Of a DNA stretch of 64,000 nucleotides, positions 34,860 through 41,422 are shown piece after piece; the first letter of the stretch is position 1, and each line of letters starts with the position of its first letter. The position numbers and the translations under genes were made by a program. This DNA comes from Halomonas sp. McH1-25 (GTDB taxonomy: Bacteria; Pseudomonadota; Gammaproteobacteria; Pseudomonadales; Halomonadaceae). Under the pieces are notes generated by a model. The model saw nothing but the letters and a program-made list of their open reading frames with translations, searched no databases and had not been told where the DNA came from. Where the stretch lies: NCBI RefSeq assembly GCF_022348165.1, contig NZ_JAKRFI010000009.1, positions 62,001 to 126,000 of the forward strand, read 5' to 3'.

Positions 34860-36296
34860 ATGCAACGTGTCAGACGACAATTCTCCCTGTGGCTGTTACT
34901 GATAGTGGCTATGCTCGGTGCGCAGGCCGTGCAGGCGCGCGAGCTACCCGGCTTCACCGAGCTGGTCAAGCAGGCGGCGCCAGGGGTCGTCAATATCTCG
35001 ACTACCCGTGAAATCGAGCGGCGTAACATGCGGTTCAACGGACCGCAGGGTCAGGAGATTCCTGAGAGATTTCGCCAATTCTTTGGCGACCAGATGCCCT
35101 TCGGACCCGGCCCCGGATCGGGCGGTCCCGGTGATAGCGAGGAACGGAGCTCGCTGGGGTCCGGCTTCATCATCAGTGAAGACGGCTATATTCTGACCAA
35201 TGCCCACGTGGTCGATAGTGCCGATGAGATTGTGGTCCGCCTGAACGATCACCGCGAACTCAAGGCGGAACTGGTCGGTGCCGATGCCAAGACCGATATC
35301 GCTCTGCTCAAGGTCGACGCAACCGACCTGCCGACACTGAGCATCGGCGATTCGGAACAGCTTGAGGTGGGAGAGTGGGTGGCCGCCATCGGCTCGCCGT
35401 TCGGTTTCGACCATTCGGTGACCTCGGGTATCATCAGTGCCATCAACCGCACCCTGCCCAGCGATACCTATGTACCTTTCATCCAGACCGATGTGGCGAT
35501 CAACCCCGGCAATTCCGGCGGGCCGCTGTTCAACCTGGATGGAGAAGTGGTTGGGATCAACTCGCAGATATTTACCCGCAGCGGCGGTTTCATGGGGCTG
35601 TCCTTCGCCATTCCTATCAACGTGGCGATGAACATCGCTGATCAATTGCGCTCGGATGGGCGGGTTAGCCGCGGTTGGCTGGGGGTAGTGATTCAGCCGG
35701 TGTCGCGTGACCTGGCGGAATCCTTCGGCCTCGAAGGTGTACGCGGTGCGCTGATCGCCGACGTGGCTCTCGATTCACCGGCCGCCGAGGCGGGGCTTCA
35801 GGCGGGCGACATTATCCTCTCCGTGAACAATGAGCAGGTCGAGCGTTTCAGCAACCTGCCGCGCCTAATTGGACGCGTCTCTCCCGGCGGCGACGCTGAA
35901 CTCGAAGTGCTGCGTGACGGTGAGCGTATCGACGAGACCGTCACCGTGGGCGACTGGCCGGAGGACGGGACGCAGGCAGCGACGGAGGATGGCATGAACG
36001 ATACTCAGACTCGTCTGGGAATCGCGGTCGCGCCGCTGGAACCGGAAATACTGGAGCGCAACAACCTGCCATCTGGAGTACGCGTGACAGCGGTCGCCCC
36101 CTCGGGCGTGGCTGCCGCCGCAGGCGTGCGTGCCGGCGATATCATCGTCGCCTTGGATCAGCAAGCCATCGATTCCCCCGAGCGACTTGCCGAAGTGTTC
36201 GCGCAGATCGAGGGCAACCGTGTGGTGCCGCTACGCATCTATCGCGATGGGCGCTCCCTGTTCGTGGCATTGCGCCTCGCTCAGAACGAGCAGTGA
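34860..36296 (+). CDS. Periplasmic serine protease/chaperone, DegP/MucD type
   Basis: A 478-residue Do-family protease that removes misfolded envelope proteins. The signal peptide ends near VQA. The catalytic triad is visible: His in TNAHVVDSADEIVV, Asp in KTDIALLKVD, Ser in NPGNSGGPLFNL. Two PDZ domains follow (GWLGVVIQPVSRDLAES and LGIAVAPLEPEILE). The glycine-proline loop GPGPGSGGPGD before the protease domain is typical of MucD. AGGAG lies before ATG 34860. Core genomes usually carry their own degP/mucD, so this may be an accessory copy, unless this cargo block was once core DNA. Confidence 0.94.
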   Translation: MQRVRRQFSLWLLLIVAMLGAQAVQARELPGFTELVKQAAPGVVNISTTREIERRNMRFNGPQGQEIPERFRQFFGDQMPFGPGPGSGGPGDSEERSSLGSGFIISEDGYILTNAHVVDSADEIVVRLNDHRELKAELVGADAKTDIALLKVDATDLPTLSIGDSEQLEVGEWVAAIGSPFGFDHSVTSGIISAINRTLPSDTYVPFIQTDVAINPGNSGGPLFNLDGEVVGINSQIFTRSGGFMGLSFAIPINVAMNIADQLRSDGRVSRGWLGVVIQPVSRDLAESFGLEGVRGALIADVALDSPAAEAGLQAGDIILSVNNEQVERFSNLPRLIGRVSPGGDAELEVLRDGERIDETVTVGDWPEDGTQAATEDGMNDTQTRLGIAVAPLEPEILERNNLPSGVRVTAVAPSGVAAAAGVRAGDIIVALDQQAIDSPERLAEVFAQIEGNRVVPLRIYRDGRSLFVALRLAQNEQ

Positions 36297-36314
36297 CGCG
36301 TGATACACTGAGCG

Positions 36315-36341
36315 ACGACGGGGCCCAGCGGGCCTCGTCGT
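36315..36341 (+). terminator. Hairpin after degP
   Basis: ACGACGGGGCCC (36315-36326) pairs with GGGCCTCGTCGT (36330-36341) around AGC with one G-T pair. No T-run follows, so it may protect the mRNA 3' end or act with Rho rather than terminate alone. Confidence 0.5.
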
Positions 36342-36399
36342 GTCGTTGGGGCTAAGCGATTCCCCGCGATGCTGTTTTCAGTGGCCGCTCCCTGCCAGC

Positions 36400-37089
36400 T
36401 TAGAGTTCCATGACTTCCGCTCGAACTTGGTCGATAAGCTGCTGTTGGCTGGCTTGGGACAAAGGGCGGCCATTGATAAAAAACATCGGTGCCTGACGCA
36501 CCCCTGCCGCAAGCACATCCCTGGCTTCTTGATCGAACCTAGCGTTAATCATGGGCTGAGCAGCATCGCGTTTAGCGCTTTCCACATCCAGGCCGGACTG
36601 GGCAGCTATTTGCCACGCCTTGGCAAGGTCTGTTCCCTCTTGGGTATTCCAGACAGCCTGAGAGGTTATTAGTGAAGCGAGCACTGGCTCAAACACCCCC
36701 TGTAATCGTGCTGCTTCCAACATCTTTATCGCTTCCTTGTCCCCTTTATGAAAGGCAGCATACCGGATTACGAGACGAACTTTACCAGGGTGTTGCTGCA
36801 TTATTCTTTTTGCTAGAGGGTAATAACTACCGCAGGCCCTGCAGGTGGGGTCTAAGAACTCGACGATGGTTACTGGCGCGTTTCTAGGGCCGAGGATAGG
36901 GGAGTAAGGACGAACGAGCTGACCCTCTTCGTGAGCAGCCCCGGCCTTGGGCTCGCTTATCGTATATAAGTAATCACCAACCCAGGCGACAAGAATAGCA
37001 AGTGATATAATAGTTACTATAATTCTACGTTGTGTTACATTTTTTCTTTGCTTACCGAATTGGCTATAAGCCATATCTCTACTAGCCAT
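36400..37089 (-). CDS. DsbA/DsbG-like periplasmic thiol protein, second copy
   Basis: A 229-residue anchored thioredoxin-fold protein (membrane segment IIVTIISLAILVAWVGDYLY) with active site CRAC in VTIVEFLDPTCRACGSYYP and cis-Pro loop GVRQAPMFFINGRPL. It is a paralogue of 23637-24293. Its start at 37089 overlaps the lnt stop by 8 bp, so the two are translated together. A second ATG at 37074 is possible. The tight pairing of a thiol protein with an apolipoprotein N-acyltransferase, which itself has a catalytic cysteine, is unusual. Confidence 0.9.
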   Translation of the reverse strand: MASRDMAYSQFGKQRKNVTQRRIIVTIISLAILVAWVGDYLYTISEPKAGAAHEEGQLVRPYSPILGPRNAPVTIVEFLDPTCRACGSYYPLAKRIMQQHPGKVRLVIRYAAFHKGDKEAIKMLEAARLQGVFEPVLASLITSQAVWNTQEGTDLAKAWQIAAQSGLDVESAKRDAAQPMINARFDQEARDVLAAGVRQAPMFFINGRPLSQASQQQLIDQVRAEVMEL

Positions 37090-38542
37090 CTTGCTTGCGT
37101 ATCCCTGGTATAATCAGCACCGTAGCCAATAGCCAGGTTGGCCAGCTTCCGGTACGCGTGAACGGTGTCAGGCCATGCATGGCCCGGATTTCTCCGCGAA
37201 GGGTGGCAACCTTGAACTGAGCTGCGCGTTCGATAACTCGACCCTGCGGGTCGATAATGGCCGTTACCCCATTGTTAGTCGCACGCATGACATAGCGGCC
37301 ATTCTCAAGGGCACGTAGCCGGGCCATTTGCAGATGCTGAAGCGGCCCAATGGAGTCACCGAACCAAGTATCATTGGACACAGTGAGCAATACATCAGCA
37401 TCATCGGCGCGTTGCGCCACTAGATTCGGAAAGATAATTTCGTAACAGATCGCCGTGCCGATGCGCAGGCCAGCGGCTCGGATCGGGTCCTGTTCGGAAT
37501 CGCCTGCGGTGAAGTCTGACATCGGCAGATCAAAGAAGGCGATAATGCCACGCAGCAGTTTCTCCAGTGGGATGTATTCACCGAACGGTACCAAATGCGC
37601 CTTACGATACACATCCGTCACCTCGCCGGCGCCGACTACAGCATTGTAATAGCGGCCCGAGTCGTCGCGCTGCACAATACCAGTGAGTAGCCCGGTCCCT
37701 GATGGCAGGGTGGCATCAACCCGCTCCAACAGCGGCTCGGCTTGATACTCATACATGGGGAGCGCCGTTTCCGGCCATACAACCAAATCTACATCATCGG
37801 CAATATCGCGGGTCAAGCGGGCATAGGTACTGGCTGCGTTGCGCTTCCCCTCGCTCGTCCATTTAGTCAGTTGGGGCAGGTTGCCCTGCAACAGACTCAC
37901 CTGTACGGGCTCCTCGCTGGGTATCGTCCACTGAGTAGGAAACATCAGGGGGGATAGCCATAGAGCAGCGATCGCGCCCCCTGCCCACCAGCGATGACGC
38001 AGGAGCTCCACCCCCAGGGTGCCGGTCATGGCAGTAGCCAATGTCAACAGGTATACCCCGCCAACGGGGGCCAGCGGCGCCAAAGGAGAGTCGACGTGCG
38101 CACTTCCCAGCAATAGCCAAGGGAAACCGGTAAAGAGATACGTCCGTAGCACTTCAATCAGTACCCATGTCCCGGCGAAGGATAGAAAGGCTAGCCGCGA
38201 ACCAGTAAAGCGCCGATAAAACCAAAAGGGAATGGCATAGAACAGTGCCAAGGTGGCGGCAAACAGGGACGTAAGGAAGACTGATAGCGGCACCCCCGTG
38301 TAACCGTACTCATGGATCGACACGTAGATCCATGACGTCCCTGTGGCGAACAGCGCGATGCCATAACACCAGCCTCGCAGGGCCGCCTGGCCCGGGGTCA
38401 GGTCATGCAGGCCTAAGTACATGAGGCCGACGGCGACCGGCCCTAGCCACCAAAGCTCAAAGGGAGAGAAGGTCAGCGTCGTTAGGGCCCCCGCGAAGAG
38501 CGCTATTACGTACCCCATCCAGGGGCGGCAGGAAAATCGCAT
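37082..38542 (-). CDS. lnt: Apolipoprotein N-acyltransferase
   Basis: A 486-residue inner-membrane enzyme that adds the third acyl chain to the N-terminal cysteine of lipoproteins, the last maturation step. Membrane helices fill the first 190 residues; the nitrilase-like domain has the triad Glu (LVVWPETALPMYE), Lys (YRKAHLVPFGEYIP) and Cys (GTAICYEIIFPNL). AAGGAG precedes ATG 38542. Lnt is normally an essential single-copy core gene next to the CorC/ybeX genes. Here it sits in mobile cargo with a DsbA-like partner, so it is probably an extra, perhaps stress-resistant copy. No damage is visible. Confidence 0.95.
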   Translation of the reverse strand: MRFSCRPWMGYVIALFAGALTTLTFSPFELWWLGPVAVGLMYLGLHDLTPGQAALRGWCYGIALFATGTSWIYVSIHEYGYTGVPLSVFLTSLFAATLALFYAIPFWFYRRFTGSRLAFLSFAGTWVLIEVLRTYLFTGFPWLLLGSAHVDSPLAPLAPVGGVYLLTLATAMTGTLGVELLRHRWWAGGAIAALWLSPLMFPTQWTIPSEEPVQVSLLQGNLPQLTKWTSEGKRNAASTYARLTRDIADDVDLVVWPETALPMYEYQAEPLLERVDATLPSGTGLLTGIVQRDDSGRYYNAVVGAGEVTDVYRKAHLVPFGEYIPLEKLLRGIIAFFDLPMSDFTAGDSEQDPIRAAGLRIGTAICYEIIFPNLVAQRADDADVLLTVSNDTWFGDSIGPLQHLQMARLRALENGRYVMRATNNGVTAIIDPQGRVIERAAQFKVATLRGEIRAMHGLTPFTRTGSWPTWLLATVLIIPGIRKQDG

Positions 38543-38662
38543 GAGACACTCCTTGGCGTAACGGGCCTTTTGTACCAGAAGCGCCTTGGAAACACGAACG
38601 GGACCCAGTGCTACAAAGTGAAACTGTGTATCCGGATTATCTGGTTTAAGAAGCGCTGAGGC

Positions 38663-38918
38663 CCCTCCTGAACTTTCCCCTAGTTTAGGTCCGCGATCAA
38701 TGTAAGAAATCGCCCCTCATGCGCACTGCTCGGCATACGCTACCGGTAGTAAATAACCCAGTGAGCTGTGCGGTCTGACATGGTTGTAGTGGGTCCTCCA
38801 TTGCGTGATTTCGTGTCGTGCATCCGCCAGGCTCAGGAACCAGTGCTGGTTGAGGCAGCCGTCCCGGAACTTGCCGTTGAAGCTTTCGATGAACGCATTC
38901 TGCGTCGGCTTGCCCGGC
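38663..38918 (-). pseudogene. IS3-family 3' fragment (relative of the 14.1-kb element)
   Basis: The minus strand gives the end of OrfB (KPTQNAFIESFNGKF, HWFLSL, RPHSSLGYLLPVAYAEQC) almost identical to the element at 14138-15342, and its terminal repeat CCTAGTTTAGGTCCGC near 38675. Everything upstream of NAFIES is missing. It cuts the membrane gene described next. Confidence 0.85.
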
Positions 38919-38975
38919 TACAACAATGATAAACCATACAAGGTTGGATTCGACGAAAGAGATTAGTCGGCTCAT
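38919..38975 (-). pseudogene. First 19 codons of a truncated membrane protein gene
   Basis: ATG 38975 overlaps the TGA of the arsR frame (ATGA) and reads MSRLISFVESNLVWFIIVVA before IS3 sequence takes over. The hydrophobic segment suggests a permease co-transcribed with the regulator. Too little remains to name it. Confidence 0.45.
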
Positions 38976-39345
38976 GTGTCCAAATCCGAAATACTGGTTG
39001 ATGTGGGGCACCCTTCGCACTTAGCAAATAACTCAATAGCTTCGTCGCAATAGGCACAGTGCCCTTGACAGCAGTCGTGCATCAGAAACGCAACGAGGTC
39101 AGACAGCGCCGGGAAATAGCGCTGTAAATGATTAAGCGCCCCTCTCGCCGCTTTTTGACGAGACCAGCATGCTCAAGCTGGCTGAGGTGAAAAGAGAGCC
39201 GAGACGATGACACACCACCCAGCGAGGCTCCTATCTCACCAGCGGGTAAACCACTGGCCCCTGCTACCACCAGCAGCTTGATGATGCGGAGTCTTGTCTC
39301 TTGGGAAAGTGCTGCAAAGGCTTTAACTGCTTGGGCTTCTCTCAT
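38972..39345 (-). pseudogene. ArsR-family metalloregulator, frameshifted
   Basis: The winged-helix part is intact from 39345: AFAALSQETRLRIIKLLVVA, GVSSSRLSFHLSQLEHAGLV and REGRLIIYSAI. A one-base deletion near 39110 then shifts the frame; the correct frame goes on as FPALSDLVAFLMHDCCQGHC and continues with CDEAIE and KCEGCPT to a TGA at 38972. The vicinal CC and further C-terminal cysteines are typical soft-metal or arsenic-type ligands. It was the sensor of a lost resistance operon whose next gene begins at 38975. Confidence 0.75.
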
Positions 39346-39647
39346 TCCAATACTTCAAGATATATTGATATTATTGAATATACCTGCTGGAAGAATACTG
39401 GGTCAAGTGGGATCCCATTAGTTAGCTCTATGCTATTCCGCTACTCAAGTGGAAAATTGCTAGGCCAGTGAGGTTGATCCTCCTTATAGGCGTGTCATCA
39501 ACCAAGTAATCCGCTGTGGTAAGCGATTGGCTGCGACCTTGTGGGTCGAGCCAATCAACCAAAAAATCCGGATACCCCGAAGAGATAGAGATGGTCAGGT
39601 TGTGGTGCAAGCCCGGGGCGCTGATCGCTTCCCTCACTTCGTAGTCC

Positions 39648-39914
39648 CTACATTTCCATCTTTTCCAGTGCTCGCTCAGGGTCCTGTACGATGCGGATTA
39701 CCGTGGCTAAATAGGCCGATGCGGGACGTATTGAATTCATTGCCTCGTCGCGCATCAGCGGCACGCCTGAGCCACTTGCTGATCCTAGGCCGGCCTGGGC
39801 GAACTTGCCGGCAATCACGGTATTGTCGGTGTGGCTGATTACTACTCGGGAGGCTTGGAACCCCTCTACGGTCACGCTACGACGAATGCCGTGATTGGCC
39901 AGCATGGTGCGCAC
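39648..39914 (-). CDS. Unrecognised fragment, possibly broken gene
   Basis: An 88-codon frame (ANHGIRRSVTVEGFQASRVV, then MRDEAMNSIRPASAYLATVI) that looks protein-like, followed in another frame by a further protein-like piece at 39428-39637 (NLTISISSGYPDFLVDWLD). Together they may be one frameshifted gene of about 160 codons. I cannot name the family. It lies 34 bp after the L,D-transpeptidase stop on the same strand. Confidence 0.3.
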   Translation of the reverse strand: MRTMLANHGIRRSVTVEGFQASRVVISHTDNTVIAGKFAQAGLGSASGSGVPLMRDEAMNSIRPASAYLATVIRIVQDPERALEKMEM

Positions 39915-39948
39915 CCGGTCGCCGAGCTACTGCCGTCCTCAAGCTTGC

Positions 39949-41028
39949 CTACTCGTTGGTTGCCTCCTCGGGCAGGGAGGCCTCCAGCTGGCTATAGAGG
40001 GCATGGTCGAGCTCGACGTGGTTATAAAAGGAGCCTGCAGGGATCTCGAACGGTGCTTCAGCCAGCAGCAACGGCTGGGGTATGCCGTTGGGGTTCTCCA
40101 CCATCTGCTTCAAGCGGGCATAATCGACGAGGAACTTGCGATCGTTGGCCGCCAGGGTAGCGGCGTCGAAGGCCTTCTCGATGCGAGCCGATAGTTCTTC
40201 CGGCGAGGTGTCGGGCACCGGGTAGGCCTGGGCCTGGAGCGTGCCCTGTGGTGTCCAGCCAAGCTTCAGCGGTTCATTGATCAGACGAACCGTCGTCCCG
40301 ACAGGAACTCGATAGATAAGATCTTCTATGTCTTCCGGAAGCATGCGAATGCAGCCATGCGAGACGCGCATCCCGACCCCCTGGGGACGGTTGGTGCCAT
40401 GGATCAGGTAGCCTGGTATGCTGAGTATCATGGCAAAGTCTCCCAAGGGGTTATCAGGCCCGGGAGGCACGATCCTCGGCAAATCTACACCGCGTTCTGC
40501 ATACTCCTTTATGATGCTTTGCGGAGGGTACCAGGTGGGGTCCTCTACTTTAGCGGTGATTTGCGTCTCACCTAGTGGTGTCTGCCAGTCCATACGGCCG
40601 ATGCCGATGGGGTAGGTTTCGACACGTGGTGCCTCGCCCTCCTCCACTGAAGGATAGTAATAGAGTCGCAGCTCCGCGATATTAATCACAATACCTTCGC
40701 GCGGGCCCGGCGGAAGGATGAAGCGCGTCGGGACCACAACGTCGGTGCCCTCACCAGGCAGCCAGACCCGGGTGTCCGGGTTCGCCTGACGAATGGCGTT
40801 GTAGCCGATGCCATGGCGCAGGCCGATATCGATCAGGGTGTCTTCATGATCTGCCTCGACAGTCTTCACTTCGCCTATGAAGTCTCCCTCCTTGGGCAGG
40901 GGATAATGGCCCATCGGCCACGATTCCTGTGCCATGAGCACACGCGGTATCGCCAGCAGGCCCAGTACTAGACAATGAAATACCCTTGGAAGTCTTGCTT
41001 GCATTGGCCGCGTCCTGTTTTTTCGCAT
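39949..41028 (-). CDS. L,D-transpeptidase (YkuD domain)
   Basis: A 359-residue exported enzyme forming 3-3 cross-links in peptidoglycan or attaching lipoprotein to it. ATG 41028 follows AGGAAAGAG; ATG 41004 (MQARLPRVFH) is an alternative. The signal peptide ends near VLMAQ. A LysM-like part (HEDTLIDIGLRHGIGYNAIR) precedes the YkuD domain, with the catalytic Cys in VSHGCIRMLPEDIEDLIY and the upstream His in LIHGTNRPQG. It resembles ErfK/YbiS-type enzymes, which act at Braun-type lipoprotein, a link to lnt and lspA nearby. The frame further upstream (to 41322) is a ZIP relic, not part of this protein. Confidence 0.92.
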   Translation of the reverse strand: MRKNRTRPMQARLPRVFHCLVLGLLAIPRVLMAQESWPMGHYPLPKEGDFIGEVKTVEADHEDTLIDIGLRHGIGYNAIRQANPDTRVWLPGEGTDVVVPTRFILPPGPREGIVINIAELRLYYYPSVEEGEAPRVETYPIGIGRMDWQTPLGETQITAKVEDPTWYPPQSIIKEYAERGVDLPRIVPPGPDNPLGDFAMILSIPGYLIHGTNRPQGVGMRVSHGCIRMLPEDIEDLIYRVPVGTTVRLINEPLKLGWTPQGTLQAQAYPVPDTSPEELSARIEKAFDAATLAANDRKFLVDYARLKQMVENPNGIPQPLLLAEAPFEIPAGSFYNHVELDHALYSQLEASLPEEATNE

Positions 41029-41109
41029 TCCACTCTTTCCTAGGTACTGGCGAAGGCGGTGCCCACCCAGAAGGTCGTAAACTAAAACAATGGAACGGCA
41101 GGGTCCATT

Positions 41110-41335
41110 TATGCGTTCAGCCTGTGCCCAGGAATTTTTCAGGACCGCAGAGATCAGCATGAGCAGGGCGAAGCCGCCCACGAACGAGGTCAGAACCGAC
41201 AGATGAGGTACCCTCTTCGCTCTCGTGGGCTTCGATAACTTCCCCTTGACCGCGACGACCGTCATTCGATCCAGGCCATCGCTGAACAGGTCGACACAGA
41301 CGGTAATCGGCCAGCAGCCCACCAGTATGCCATCT
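41110..41335 (-). pseudogene. ZIP-family transporter relic
   Basis: Minus-strand pieces resemble ZIP transporters: PITVCVDLFSDGL (compare IYIAVSIDLFSDGLLIG in the intact gene at 44070), EAHESEEGTSS and TSFVGGFALLMLISAVLK (compare ISGFVLFVLVSAGLE at its C-terminus). About 100 residues between these motifs are missing and frames shift. It lies divergent to the ATPase gene across the MerR-type promoter. Confidence 0.6.
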
Positions 41336-41359
41336 CGAGGCTAGGGGGAGCGGTACGAC

Positions 41360-41390
41360 TTGATCCTATAGCCACTAGAGGGTTTAGGAT
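41360..41390 (+). promoter_or_regulatory. MerR-type (ZntR/CadR/PbrR-like) metal-inducible promoter
   Basis: TTGATC (-35, 41360-41365) and TAGGAT (-10, 41385-41390) are separated by 19 bp, the overlong spacing of MerR-regulated promoters. Centred in the spacer is the dyad CCTATAG-CCA-CTAGAGG (41365-41381), close to the CadR/ZntR operator form with CCTATAG...CTACAGGG. The ATPase starts 33 bp after the -10. No merR-family gene lies next to it, so the regulator must act from elsewhere. Confidence 0.85.
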
Positions 41391-41422
41391 TTAGTCAACC
41401 AATTTGGTCGAGGTAACTTTTC

